From contig NZ_CP031728.1 in the NCBI RefSeq assembly GCF_008806975.1, forward strand, positions 2,542,001 through 2,606,000: a stretch of 64,000 nt of DNA. Direction: 5' to 3'. Of this stretch, positions 38,609 to 47,611 are shown one piece after another; positions within the stretch are counted from its first letter, which is position 1; each line of letters starts with the position of its first letter. The DNA comes from Cellvibrio sp. KY-GH-1 (lineage in GTDB: Bacteria; Pseudomonadota; Gammaproteobacteria; Pseudomonadales; Cellvibrionaceae). The notes under the pieces were generated by a model. The model made no database searches, was not told the DNA's origin, and saw nothing but the letters and a program-made list of their open reading frames with translations. The position numbers and the translations under genes are program-made.

Positions 38609-39694
38609 ATGCGATCACAACAAGTTTTGCGTTACGTTTCCCTCGCACTTGCACTACTCCACCCTCAGGCATTTGGCGCACAGGAACCCACCACTGAAGC
38701 CATCAACACCTGTTTGCAATCATCGGTAATTACTGCCGACACCGCCATGACAATTGCGGAACTGCACGAAGCCTGCCGTCAACTGTATCTCAACCAAAAC
38801 ACCGATACGGCGCCGCAAATCGAAGAGCAGCAAGTTGTCAGCTCCACATCCCCGGAAACTAATCCGGAAGGTCGGTTATTAAAACGCCGCATGACCATGG
38901 AGGCACTCAATCGCTCCAACCGCTTTATTTTGACTCCACACAAGCGCAATTATTTTTCGCCCATCAGCTATATAACTCACACCAATACCGAACCCTACCT
39001 TAAAAATGATGATGAAGAAAAAGCCCTTGCCGATTTAAGGCATGCGGAAGCTGAATTTCAATTCAGCACCAAAATTCTGATTTATGAAAATATTTTTGAT
39101 GATAACGGGCACTTGTATCTGGGTTATACCAATCATTCGTTTTGGCAAATTTATAGCGATGCCGACTCAGCACCGTTTCGGGAAATTGATCATCAACCCG
39201 AACTATTGCTGAGCTTTACCAATGACTGGGAAATTTTTGGTTTTCGCAATGTACTAAACGAAGTAGCCCTCACACATCAATCAAACGGTAAAGGTGGAAT
39301 TGAATCGCGCAGTTGGAACCGAGTAATGATGAACAGCGTATTTGAGCGCGGCCGATTTATTTTTGCACTAAGCCCCTGGTATCGGATATCTGAACCCGAG
39401 CAGAAATACCCGGGCGATCCCGACGGCGATGACAATCCGGATATCACTCATTACATGGGGCATTTTGAATTTACGGGTGCTTATGAAAAAGGCGATAACA
39501 TTTTCAACATCATGTTACGTAATAATTTTGATGCCGATAACAAAGGAGCTATGGAACTAGGCTGGAGCTTTCCGGTTCGCACTAACCTGCGCGGACAATT
39601 TAAATATTTTAATGGCTATGGCCACAGCCTGATTGATTACAACGCGGATCAGGAAGTATTTGCGTTGGGTATTGTATTTACCGATTTGTTTTAA
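38609..39694 (+). CDS. pldA: Outer-membrane phospholipase A1
   Basis: This 361-residue protein has a signal peptide (about residues 1-24). The PldA motif LTHQSNGKGG carries the His-x-Ser pair and SWNR the Asn, as in E. coli OmpLA's His142/Ser144/Asn156. YFSPISYITHTNTEPY and a C-terminal Phe close a 12-strand barrel. It dimerises with calcium and degrades phospholipids that reach the outer leaflet. The 3' end overlaps the convergent PilZ gene by 4 bp. Confidence 0.9.
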   Translation: MRSQQVLRYVSLALALLHPQAFGAQEPTTEAINTCLQSSVITADTAMTIAELHEACRQLYLNQNTDTAPQIEEQQVVSSTSPETNPEGRLLKRRMTMEALNRSNRFILTPHKRNYFSPISYITHTNTEPYLKNDDEEKALADLRHAEAEFQFSTKILIYENIFDDNGHLYLGYTNHSFWQIYSDADSAPFREIDHQPELLLSFTNDWEIFGFRNVLNEVALTHQSNGKGGIESRSWNRVMMNSVFERGRFIFALSPWYRISEPEQKYPGDPDGDDNPDITHYMGHFEFTGAYEKGDNIFNIMLRNNFDADNKGAMELGWSFPVRTNLRGQFKYFNGYGHSLIDYNADQEVFALGIVFTDLF

Positions 39695-40053
39695 AGCGAT
39701 TCGCCAAGCATATTCACCAGTGTCCGAATCGATTCAGACGACTGAGGTGAAACATCAATAATCGAAAAGCCCGTCCAGTGCTTCCCCGATAAATCGGCAT
39801 CGCGTGTCCACAAACAATCGACACCCAACTGGATAACCATTTGGCCATTTACCGGTTCGGGCACATGCAGATCCAAGGTGTAAATACGATCTTCCTCCAT
39901 GGCGACATCGCCAACCACCATTAATCCCTGCGCATGAATATTGACCAAACGACCAACGTATAAATCGCGCAGGTTATCGTACACGTCTACATCGCCGTTG
40001 ATAGTGTGGCGCTCCAACTCCCGGTCATGTTCACGTGAGCAACTATGGGTCAT
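39691..40053 (-). CDS. PilZ-domain protein
   Basis: This 120-residue protein has RELERH matching the RxxxR cyclic-di-GMP motif. NIHAQGL stands in for the second (D/N)xSxxG motif, with His instead of Ser. A beta-barrel region with DCLWTRDADLSGKHWTGFSI follows. It would bind c-di-GMP weakly or not at all if the second motif is degenerate. The start ATG overlaps the stop of the upstream DUF1631 gene by ATGA, so the two products probably act together. It overlaps the convergent pldA gene by 4 bp. Confidence 0.8.
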   Translation of the reverse strand: MTHSCSREHDRELERHTINGDVDVYDNLRDLYVGRLVNIHAQGLMVVGDVAMEEDRIYTLDLHVPEPVNGQMVIQLGVDCLWTRDADLSGKHWTGFSIIDVSPQSSESIRTLVNMLGESL

Positions 40054-42476
40054 GATCCGCTCCCGGTTTTCAGCGCGTCGGCACGCTCGTTCAAGGTGTG
40101 ATAGATATTTTCCAGCGCGCGCTCAAAGAAAGGTTTGGTACTACCGGCAATAATTTTTGCGCGACCAGCGAGCATGTCGCGCGCCAATTGCAAACCGGCC
40201 GCCAGGGACACCTTGCGCCCCTGTTGATCCACCAGCATATAGTGCTGGGTTTTTTTGTTATACCAAGCCACCTTCAAACGCTTGCCACCTTCGAATTCAA
40301 ACCAGGTGCCAAATTCCACCATCTTCAAACTGTCGACAATTTTCGCCTCTTCAGGCGAAGGCTCTTGCGACTGTTCGGAAATATGACCCGCTTTTTCCGC
40401 CGCCAGGCTTTCCAGTTTAGTCCGCATAGGCGCCGGCGCCGGCTCCGCTTTACGGCTCAACAATGCCATGCGCTGCAGGGAGACGACAGCATCCAAAAGC
40501 TTACGCCCTTTTGCCTGCTCGTAACCTATGGTCTCAAAACCGCGCTCCAGCGCACTCGCCAATTCATCCTGCACTTCCATTTGACGAACCTTATCCGCTT
40601 GCTTGGTTTTGGGTTCGATGGACCAGAGTAAATCGTCAATCACTTGCAGCGCGCGCTTCCAACTATCGGACTTATCGCCGTAGCGCAGCAGTACAAATGA
40701 CAAATAATCTGACCAGGGCTGTAACAACAGCAGCAAAATCGCTGAAGGCATTTCGCGATTATCTGTGCGGCTACGCACTTCAGTGTTCACTTGAATTTTA
40801 GCTTCGCGCAGTTTTTCTTCGCCTTGGGCTTTTTCAAGCGCGCGTCGCTCCATTAACTCCTGACGACGGGCAACGTTGTGCGTATAGGCATTAAATTCAA
40901 TCAACAACTCGGCAAAAATACGTACATCGTTTTTGAATTCCTGCAGCAGGCGAAATACGGTAGTTTTGATCTTGGTAAAAATATCGTATTGATCACTGCC
41001 ATCATTGCTGACCCAGCGCACGCCAGATTCAGCGAGGCTATTTAACAGCACGCGAGCTGGATGCTCCGGCTGCTCGAAAAAGTTCTTGTCGATAAAGGCA
41101 ATTTTCAAGAAAGGGGTGTGCAGATAACTGAGCAACGCTTTCACCGAATCGGGTAAGTGATCGTCGGACAACATGTATTCAAACAACATACCGACCAAAT
41201 CTATGGTCTGCATATCGCCCGCTTCCACAGCACCGTTTTCACTTTCGCTGGCGATTTTCTCCATCATAGTGCGGCCCACATCAGCCACACTTTGCATTTG
41301 AATCGCCACTGGGCCAGTCTCATGATTGGCCAATGCTTGCTGCGTATAATTTAAGGCCTGGGTTTGCATATGCTCCAGCACGCCCACCAACTGCGGCTGG
41401 GAATACACCTGCAAACTCGCCGGCAAAACCGGAGCACCTGCAGCAACTTGCGCCCCCGCACCCGGAACTGACTGCGGATGCAACACCTGGGTTGCCTGCA
41501 CAGCAGGTAACTGCTGAGTTACATGGACCTGCAACAATCGAATTGCATTGAGCAAACTGGTTTGGTATTGAATATCGTTGGGGTTCAGCGAACCGCTCAG
41601 TAATTTATCGCTCGCGCGGCGATGATGTTGCTGTGCTTCCTCTTCAGTTTGTTGCTCGGCCGGAGTCACCACAGTATCAAGGGGATCATCTGCGACCACT
41701 TCCTCGCGCTTGGCAGCACCCGTAGCCTTTTCCTGATTATTCTGGACAAAGCGCAAATTGGGTAACAGGTTTTGACGAACCAGATAATCATTTAATTCCA
41801 GATAAAGTTCATCTAGCAAACCGACAACGTCTTGATCAAAAAGCTTGTAACCTATGATCTTGGTTTTAACATCCACATCCAGATTCGCGAGCAACTTGCG
41901 CAACGCCTCACAAAATTGCACCGGGCTGACCGGATTGCTACGCTCATCAATTTTTTCACCGTCATTGAGTAACGCGAGGCGCTGTTGAAAAGCCCACAAG
42001 TGATCGGCAAAAAAATTATCTGCGCGATGGGTAATAGAGGTAATTGCGATGGTTTCTTCCAGGTCTGAATGCTCTACCAAGGATAGGATATCGCCGCTAA
42101 AACGTTCCTCACCCGTTAGTGTGTTCAATGATTTGTTTTTGAATTTTACGAATCCATTTGCCAGATGCTGGCAAAACTCCTGCTCTGCCGCTTGCTGAAC
42201 GGCGGACAGCAGGTTTTGTATTTCATAGAGGGCAATTTGCTCTTTGTTAGATTTGGCCTGCTCCGCAATTTCCAAAACCTGTTTGCACCACTGCCGCCAA
42301 AAATTGGGAAAAACCCGATAAGCAAAGCCGCGCGTAAGATCGCGACAATGTTTTAAATGTTGGATAACCAATTGCTCTGACATAGCGACTGATGTGTAAG
42401 TCGACGTTTTTTGAGTATCAGAGCCCGGTAAGCCTGAGTTGCGCATAGTTATTCCGTGTTTTTCCATGATGGTCAT
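40050..42476 (-). CDS. DUF1631-family protein, copy 1
   Basis: This 808-residue protein is helical with the DUF1631 pattern (SPVQFCEALRKLLANLDVDVKTKIIGYKLFDQDVV, MLFEYMLSDDHLPDSVKALLSYL, FLKIAFIDKNFFEQPEHPARVLLNSLAESGVRW). The C-terminal ~110 residues form a small beta domain (FGTWFEFEGGKRLKVAWYNK) similar to a PilZ-like fold. A Gln/Pro-rich linker lies near residues 280-390. It is cotranscribed with the PilZ gene. Function is unknown; in other bacteria the family is linked to c-di-GMP signalling and swimming or adhesion. A paralogue lies at 51275-53860. Confidence 0.85.
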   Translation of the reverse strand: MTIMEKHGITMRNSGLPGSDTQKTSTYTSVAMSEQLVIQHLKHCRDLTRGFAYRVFPNFWRQWCKQVLEIAEQAKSNKEQIALYEIQNLLSAVQQAAEQEFCQHLANGFVKFKNKSLNTLTGEERFSGDILSLVEHSDLEETIAITSITHRADNFFADHLWAFQQRLALLNDGEKIDERSNPVSPVQFCEALRKLLANLDVDVKTKIIGYKLFDQDVVGLLDELYLELNDYLVRQNLLPNLRFVQNNQEKATGAAKREEVVADDPLDTVVTPAEQQTEEEAQQHHRRASDKLLSGSLNPNDIQYQTSLLNAIRLLQVHVTQQLPAVQATQVLHPQSVPGAGAQVAAGAPVLPASLQVYSQPQLVGVLEHMQTQALNYTQQALANHETGPVAIQMQSVADVGRTMMEKIASESENGAVEAGDMQTIDLVGMLFEYMLSDDHLPDSVKALLSYLHTPFLKIAFIDKNFFEQPEHPARVLLNSLAESGVRWVSNDGSDQYDIFTKIKTTVFRLLQEFKNDVRIFAELLIEFNAYTHNVARRQELMERRALEKAQGEEKLREAKIQVNTEVRSRTDNREMPSAILLLLLQPWSDYLSFVLLRYGDKSDSWKRALQVIDDLLWSIEPKTKQADKVRQMEVQDELASALERGFETIGYEQAKGRKLLDAVVSLQRMALLSRKAEPAPAPMRTKLESLAAEKAGHISEQSQEPSPEEAKIVDSLKMVEFGTWFEFEGGKRLKVAWYNKKTQHYMLVDQQGRKVSLAAGLQLARDMLAGRAKIIAGSTKPFFERALENIYHTLNERADALKTGSGS

Positions 42477-42726
42477 GTTTCCCTAGCCCAGAAGCTCCCA
42501 ACTTTTATCATTTGTTGCTTCGAAGAACTGAGCCTGCAAAACCTGGAGACGCGTGAGTGAGTCTTAATTAGGTTGTCCTGTGCGCCAATCTTATCAGCTT
42601 GGAAAAATAGTTCCACACACAAACGCACTTGATTAAAAATAGCACGATATTCTTGTAACTGCCTGATGTGTCGATAAAAATTACATTTTATAAGGATATC
42701 AGCACCACAATTAGTTACAAAAGAAC

Positions 42727-42776
42727 TGCACCAAAACAAATCACCCTGCACCACCATGACAACCCATATTGGTGCA
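42727..42776. promoter_or_regulatory. NtrC-like half sites upstream of the sigma-54 promoter
   Basis: TGCACCA at 42727-42733 and 42747-42753 is exactly two helical turns (20 bp) apart. TGGTGCA at 42770-42776 is the inverse. Together they match the NtrC half-site TGCACNNNNNTGGTGCA. They lie 65-115 bp before the -24 element, a normal activator distance for sigma-54. Confidence 0.6.
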
Positions 42777-42839
42777 TGACAAATAATCCAGCATATCTCC
42801 CAAGATACAAATACCTTTAAAAATCAGTCCGTTAACACA

Positions 42840-42855
42840 TTGGCACCCATATTGC
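42840..42855 (+). promoter_or_regulatory. Sigma-54 -24/-12 promoter of the guanidine operon
   Basis: TTGGCACCCATATTGC fits the consensus YTGGCAC-N5-TTGC with the -24 GG and -12 GC spaced exactly 10 bp apart. Transcription should start around 42867, about 85 nt before the riboswitch. An NtrC-type activator is expected. Confidence 0.8.
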
Positions 42856-42952
42856 GAAGGCTACTATTGTAATAACTGATCCGCACTCTGGGTGGTTTTG
42901 GCTATTCGACAAACTGTTCTACACAATTTGTTAACCACAATTTGTAAATAGA

Positions 42953-43064
42953 GAGCTAGGGTTCCGGTTGCAGAATTGTTCTGCGATGTCTGGTCCGAGA
43001 GCTTTCGACCTCAGGCTGGATATCAGCGACAGGGGTTACACGGCGGGATAAAAGCCCGGGAGAT
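42953..43064 (+). ncRNA. Guanidine-I (ykkC) riboswitch
   Basis: The leader contains GAGCTAGGGTTCCG (42953-42966), TCTGGTCCGAGAG (about 42989-43001) and ACACGGCGGGATAAAAGCCC followed by GGGAGA, the invariant pieces of the ykkC subtype 1 RNA, in the correct order and spacing. This class senses free guanidinium. It precedes the ABC transporter/carboxylase operon, so binding should turn on expression. The expression platform is not clear: GGAG near 43058 may pair with CTCCC at 43088, but no U-rich terminator tail was seen, so a translational mechanism is possible. Confidence 0.9.
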
Positions 43065-43132
43065 TGTTGGCCTAACCGCCAGAGTGCTCCCTATTAAAAA
43101 AGCCGCTGTCACCATACCCTTGGAGGTTGCTC

Positions 43133-44209
43133 ATGTTGCACCACGCTCGCCTCACCAAAAGCCGACTGACCAAAACATTAGTCGCTCTGTCGTTGTTATT
43201 TTCCACTGCGCTAACCTCCGCTGCCGAACCGTTTAAAGTCTGCTGGTCCATTTACGTGGGCTGGATGCCCTGGGGCTATGCCGACGAACAGAAAATCATG
43301 GACAAGTGGGCAAAAAAATACGGCATTGAGGTCGAAATCGTTCAAATCAACGATTACGTTGAGTCGATTAACCAATACACCGCCGGTCAGTTTGATGGTT
43401 GTGTGATGACCAATATGGACGCTCTCACCATTCCCGCCGCCGGCGGGGTAGATTCCACCGCATTGATTGTGGGCGACTTCTCCAACGGGAATGACGGCGT
43501 AGTACTCAAAGGCGCCAACAAAACCCTGAAGGACATCAAAGGCCAAAGCGTCAACCTGGTAGAGCTGAGCGTGTCTCACTACCTGCTGGCACGCGCGCTT
43601 GAATCTGTGGGCATGAAAGAAGCAGACGTGAAAGTAGTTAATACCTCCGATGCCGACATGGTCGCGGTTTACGGCACTAAAGACGTCACCGCCGTCACTA
43701 CCTGGAACCCATTGTTGAGCGAAATCCTCACCCAGCCCAACAGCACCAAAGTATTCGATTCCTCCAAAATCCCCGGCGAAATTATGGATTTGATGGTGGT
43801 AAACACCAAAACCCTCAAAGCCAATCCGGCGCTGGGCAAAGCTCTCGTCGGCGCTTGGTATGAAATTATGGGAGTGATGAGCGGAGCAGATAAAGCCGCC
43901 GCGACCGCAAAAACTGCCATGGCGACCGCCTCAGGCACCGACCTTGCTGGTTTCGAATCCCAACTGGCCAGCACCAAGATGTTCTACACCCCCGCCTCCG
44001 CACTCGATCTGGTGAACAGCGACGAGCTGTTAAAAACCATGCAAAAAGTCGCCGAGTTTTCTCTTGATCACGGCCTACTGGGGGAAGGCGCACCGGACGC
44101 AAAATATATCGGCGTAGAAGGCCCCAAAGGCGTCTATGGTGATAAGAAGAACGTGAAACTGCGCTTCGATACCACTTACATGCAAATGGCTGCCGATAAA
44201 AAACTTTAA
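43133..44209 (+). CDS. Periplasmic substrate-binding protein of guanidine/urea-type ABC transporter
   Basis: This 358-residue protein has a signal peptide (to about residue 29, TSAA/EPFK). It is of the NitT/TauT-like class often named putative urea ABC transporter substrate-binding protein: FKVCWSIYVGWMPWGYADEQKIMDKW, GQFDGCVMTNMDALTIPAAGG, VAVYGTKDVTAVTTWNPLL, IPGEIMDLMVVNTKTLK. The ATG at 43133 has GGAGG 6 bp upstream. The riboswitch ahead means it probably binds guanidinium or a guanidinium-like compound. It is the first gene of a six-gene operon. An intercistronic hairpin follows it. Confidence 0.85.
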   Translation: MLHHARLTKSRLTKTLVALSLLFSTALTSAAEPFKVCWSIYVGWMPWGYADEQKIMDKWAKKYGIEVEIVQINDYVESINQYTAGQFDGCVMTNMDALTIPAAGGVDSTALIVGDFSNGNDGVVLKGANKTLKDIKGQSVNLVELSVSHYLLARALESVGMKEADVKVVNTSDADMVAVYGTKDVTAVTTWNPLLSEILTQPNSTKVFDSSKIPGEIMDLMVVNTKTLKANPALGKALVGAWYEIMGVMSGADKAAATAKTAMATASGTDLAGFESQLASTKMFYTPASALDLVNSDELLKTMQKVAEFSLDHGLLGEGAPDAKYIGVEGPKGVYGDKKNVKLRFDTTYMQMAADKKL

Positions 44210-44214
44210 CACGG

Positions 44215-44252
44215 CACCTCGCCCTGCCTCGCCAGAGCATCGGCGCGAGGTG
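44215..44252 (+). other. Intercistronic hairpin after the binding-protein gene
   Basis: CACCTCGC at 44215-44222 pairs with GCGAGGTG at 44245-44252 around an 22-nt loop, in the gap before the permease gene. There is no T run, so it likely slows 3' decay and raises binding-protein levels rather than ending transcription. Confidence 0.5.
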
Positions 44253-44314
44253 GGGTGACCTTAGCCTTTAACATTAAGTAAAAAAGTTTTCCCACTACTT
44301 AGCTTTACCACCTT

Positions 44315-45133
44315 ATGAAAAGACTAATAAATCTTACACCCTCTAAACCCACGCGCTTACTGCTTGGGCTTATACCTTTCATCGCCATTTTTTTTGTCTA
44401 TTTAATAGCGTCTGATGCACGCCTGGCTGAAAACGCTACCGACAAACTCCTGCCCAGTTTTGCGCAAATGGGCGATGCGATTCATTCGCTGGCCTTTGAA
44501 CCGAGTAAACGCAGCGGTGAATATTTATTTTGGCAGGATACTTTCAGCAGTCTCTACCGTTTAACCATGGGCATTTTTATCGCCGCCGTGCTCGGCTTTA
44601 CTATAGGTCTACTCACCGGAGCTATTCCTTCAATTCATTCACCAGTAGCGCCGCTGCTAACGATTATTTCCCTGGTGCCGCCCATGGCCCTACTACCGAT
44701 TTTATTTATTGTGTTCGGTTTGGGCGAGCTCTCCAAAGTTGCCCTAATCGTAATAGGTGTTGCGCCCTTTATTGCGCGCGATATTCAGCGCTGCGCGCAG
44801 GAAATTCCGCAAGAACAATTAGTCAAAGCGCAAACGCTGGGCGCCTCTACCTGGCAAATTTTAGTCCGCGTATTAATTCCGCAATTATTGCCCCGACTGA
44901 TTAATGCAGTGCGCCTGTCGCTGGGCGCGGGCTGGTTATTTTTAATTGCCGCTGAAGCCATCGCCTCAACCGACGGCTTGGGCTACCGCATATTTTTAGT
45001 GCGCCGCTATATGTCTATGGATGTGATTTTGCCCTACGTGGCCTGGATCACCCTCTTGGCATTTTTGGTGGACTGGCTACTCGCCAAGATCAGTCGGTTT
45101 TGCTTCCCCTGGCATTACCCTAACGCGAATTAA
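44315..45133 (+). CDS. ABC transporter permease (guanidine/urea type)
   Basis: This 272-residue inner-membrane protein of the NitT/TauT-type BPD permease family has about six membrane segments. The EAA-like loop sequence (QLVKAQTLGASTWQILVRVLIPQLLPRL) contacts the ATPase. It sits 105 bp after the binding-protein gene and 15 bp before the ATPase gene, so it completes a classic importer. The substrate is guanidinium or a related compound by context. Confidence 0.85.
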   Translation: MKRLINLTPSKPTRLLLGLIPFIAIFFVYLIASDARLAENATDKLLPSFAQMGDAIHSLAFEPSKRSGEYLFWQDTFSSLYRLTMGIFIAAVLGFTIGLLTGAIPSIHSPVAPLLTIISLVPPMALLPILFIVFGLGELSKVALIVIGVAPFIARDIQRCAQEIPQEQLVKAQTLGASTWQILVRVLIPQLLPRLINAVRLSLGAGWLFLIAAEAIASTDGLGYRIFLVRRYMSMDVILPYVAWITLLAFLVDWLLAKISRFCFPWHYPNAN

Positions 45134-45148
45134 TGGACGGAAACTGCT

Positions 45149-45979
45149 ATGACAATTCTTCCGTTCGATAAAAAAATTCTTGAACAGAAACGAGCTAAAG
45201 CCATGCCATTAATCAAGGCAAAAAATCTGTGGAAAAAATACGGCGATAACGTGGTGCTGGAACGCATGAACGTGAGCGTCAACGCCGGTGAATTTATCAC
45301 CATGGTCGGCACCTCCGGCTGCGGCAAAAGTACCTTTTTGAAAATGCTGCTGGGGATGGAATCACCCAGCTCCGGTGAATTATTACTGGAAGGCAAACCT
45401 ATTCCGGACGAGCCGGATCAATCGCGCGGCATAGTCTTTCAACAATACTCGGTATTTCCCCATCTGACCGTATTGCAAAACGTGATAATCGCGCGGGAAT
45501 TTGAACACTCGCCCTTGCTGGGAAAATTATTCGGCAGCCGCAAACGCAAGGTGGTCGAGGAAGCCAAAGCACTGCTGGAATCCGTAGGCTTAAGTCATGC
45601 GATTAATCGCTATCCACACGAATTATCTGGCGGCATGAAACAGCGCTTGGCCATTGCCCAGGCGCTAATTCGTCAACCGCGTATTTTATTACTGGATGAA
45701 CCCTTTGGCGCCCTGGACCCGGGCATTCGCGCCGACATGCATCAATTGATTTTAAAGCTCTGGCGCGAGCACCAGTTAACTGTGTTTATGGTGACTCACG
45801 ATTTAAGTGAAGGTTTTTATCTCGGCACCCGCCTCTGGGTATTCGACAAATTACGCCGCGACAATCAAGCGCCCAACGCCTATGGCGCCAGCATCACTTA
45901 CGACCTACCGGTTACCCGCCGCAGCAGCGAACTTCCCAGTGAATTGCAAACACTGACTAAAGAACCACTGGAACTTTAA
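45149..45979 (+). CDS. ABC transporter ATP-binding subunit (guanidine/urea type)
   Basis: This 276-residue ATPase has Walker A GTSGCGKST, signature LSGGMKQRLAIAQAL, Walker B ILLLDEPFGALD and a switch His (VTHDL). The C-terminus is family-typical and has no added domain. It follows the permease gene with a 15-bp gap and precedes UAAP1 by 19 bp. The start used gives MTILPFDKK; an internal ATG at 45203 (MPLIKAKNLW) is also possible. Confidence 0.87.
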   Translation: MTILPFDKKILEQKRAKAMPLIKAKNLWKKYGDNVVLERMNVSVNAGEFITMVGTSGCGKSTFLKMLLGMESPSSGELLLEGKPIPDEPDQSRGIVFQQYSVFPHLTVLQNVIIAREFEHSPLLGKLFGSRKRKVVEEAKALLESVGLSHAINRYPHELSGGMKQRLAIAQALIRQPRILLLDEPFGALDPGIRADMHQLILKLWREHQLTVFMVTHDLSEGFYLGTRLWVFDKLRRDNQAPNAYGASITYDLPVTRRSSELPSELQTLTKEPLEL

Positions 45980-45998
45980 TTTTTTCGGATCGATCACC

Positions 45999-46733
45999 AT
46001 GAGCAAGATGTTGTACACCACCACCCTTCCCGGCAACGGCCACTGGTCGCTGGAATTGCGACGCGGCAGCCTGATGAAAATCACCGACATCGAAGGCGGT
46101 GCTAACCTCGGCATGCTGTTTTACAACCCGCGCAATTTATTGGAGCGCTACAACGCCCCCGACACACTCAAATGCCAACACACGTTTAAATTGCAGCGTG
46201 GCAATTGTTTGTATTCCGATATGGGACGAATTTTCGCTTCCATCATAGAAGACTACTCTGCCAATGGCGCAGGCAATTGGCACGATACCCTATGCGGCAA
46301 TAGCAACGCACAGATAGTGGCGGGCCGCTGGGGCCAGCGCGATTATCAAACCGATCGCAATCAATGGCTACAAAATGGTTATGACGCCTTTCTGGTAGAG
46401 CTGGCCAAATACGGTATGGGGCGCGCCGACATGGCCGCTAACATCAATTGGTTTAGCAAAGTCGTTGCCGATGACAGCGGCAATATTTCGCTGGATACCC
46501 AAAATCAAGCGGCGGGCAACAGCGTCACCTTGCGCTTTGAAATGGACACTCTGGTGGTGATGCACGCTTGCCCCCATCCATTGAGCTCCGCTGAAAAATA
46601 CCCGTTTAAATCCGTACAGATTGAATTGGGCGAAGCAGACCCCGTCACCGACGATGATTTCTGCAAAAACTTCCGCCCGGAAAACCAGCGCGGATTTCAC
46701 AACAACCAACTCTATTATTTGGCTGTCCAATAA
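45999..46733 (+). CDS. Urea amidolyase-associated protein 1 (carboxyguanidine deiminase subunit, predicted)
   Basis: This 244-residue DUF1989-family protein (UAAP1) has RRGSLMKITDIEGGANLGMLFYNPRN, GNWHDTLCGNSNAQ, and MHACPHPLSS. In guanidine-degrading bacteria, two such proteins form carboxyguanidine deiminase (CgdAB), which converts carboxyguanidine to allophanate plus ammonia. UAAP1 and UAAP2 both keep the HDTL metal/active-site region here. It lies between the ABC genes and UAAP2 in the operon. Confidence 0.85.
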   Translation: MSKMLYTTTLPGNGHWSLELRRGSLMKITDIEGGANLGMLFYNPRNLLERYNAPDTLKCQHTFKLQRGNCLYSDMGRIFASIIEDYSANGAGNWHDTLCGNSNAQIVAGRWGQRDYQTDRNQWLQNGYDAFLVELAKYGMGRADMAANINWFSKVVADDSGNISLDTQNQAAGNSVTLRFEMDTLVVMHACPHPLSSAEKYPFKSVQIELGEADPVTDDDFCKNFRPENQRGFHNNQLYYLAVQ

Positions 46734-46766
46734 AAAGCAGCTAAAAAACGTCGGCGGAGCTATCCG

Positions 46767-46857
46767 GGATAATATTTTTCACGACTGTCGGAGACAAGGA
46801 AGTCGACGACGAGCCTCCAAGGATTGATTCACGGCGTGTCGTGAAAAATACTTATCC
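46767..46857. repeat. Inverted repeat in the gap before UAAP2
   Basis: Arms at 46767-46785 and 46838-46857 pair over about 19 bp (GGATAATATTTTTCACGAC against its near inverse). A REP-like body with GGAGACAAGGAAGTCGACGACG and TTCACGGCGTGTCGTG lies inside. It resembles dispersed intergenic repeats of gammaproteobacteria and interrupts an otherwise tight operon. Confidence 0.65.
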
Positions 46858-46897
46858 AGGAGAGTGGAGCAAACGATCAACTGATTGAGGCAAAAAA

Positions 46898-47539
46898 ATG
46901 TCACTTCTAGCAAGCAATCTACATCCTGAAACGTCTGTCGCGCGCCATCATGTAAAAGCCGGCGATTATTTTTTGGGTGAAATTAAACAAGGCCAAACCT
47001 TTCGCATTGTGGATCTGGAAGGCAATCAAGCGGCGGATGTTTTATTTTACAACGCCAAAGATCCCAGCGAACGCTACAGTGCGATGGACACCATTCGCAC
47101 GCAAGGCAATTTGTATTTAAGTGCAGGCACCAAATTAATGTCCAACGCCAATAATGAATTATTGGAAATCGTCGCCGACACCTGCGGCCGTCACGACACC
47201 TTGGGCGGCGCCTGCGCCACCGAGAGCAATACCGTGCGCTACAGTCTGGAAAAGCGCTGCATGCACGCCTGCCGCGACAGCTGGATGCTGGCAATTGCCG
47301 AACACCCGGAATTTCATATCAGCAAGCGCGACATTACCCACAACATCAACTTCTTTATGAATGTTCCCGTCACCGCACAAGGTGGACTCACCTTTGAGGA
47401 TGGCATTTCTGCCCCGGGAAAATACGTGGAGCTGAAAGCGAAAATGGATATTGTGATGCTGATATCCAATTGCCCGCAATTAAACAATCCTTGCAATGGC
47501 TATAACCCTACGCCGATTGAAGTGATCGTTTGGAATTAA
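46898..47539 (+). CDS. Urea amidolyase-associated protein 2 (carboxyguanidine deiminase subunit, predicted)
   Basis: This 213-residue DUF1989-family partner has [52 protein letters not shown], and [23 protein letters not shown]. It is the second subunit expected for the heteromeric carboxyguanidine deiminase (CgdAB). A 164-bp gap with an inverted repeat separates it from UAAP1, but it is only 72 bp upstream of the carboxylase start. Confidence 0.85.
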   Translation: MSLLASNLHPETSVARHHVKAGDYFLGEIKQGQTFRIVDLEGNQAADVLFYNAKDPSERYSAMDTIRTQGNLYLSAGTKLMSNANNELLEIVADTCGRHDTLGGACATESNTVRYSLEKRCMHACRDSWMLAIAEHPEFHISKRDITHNINFFMNVPVTAQGGLTFEDGISAPGKYVELKAKMDIVMLISNCPQLNNPCNGYNPTPIEVIVWN

Positions 47540-47611
47540 ATTTTTGAATCATCTTCAGTGGACGACCACTGTCGTAAAAACTACCTGCGGGACGACCCGC
47601 CGGAGCCGGAA

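Noticed and set aside
43058..43100. Terminator as riboswitch expression platform
   Set aside because: GGGAG can pair with CTCCC, but no U-rich tail follows, so a transcriptional terminator is not supported.
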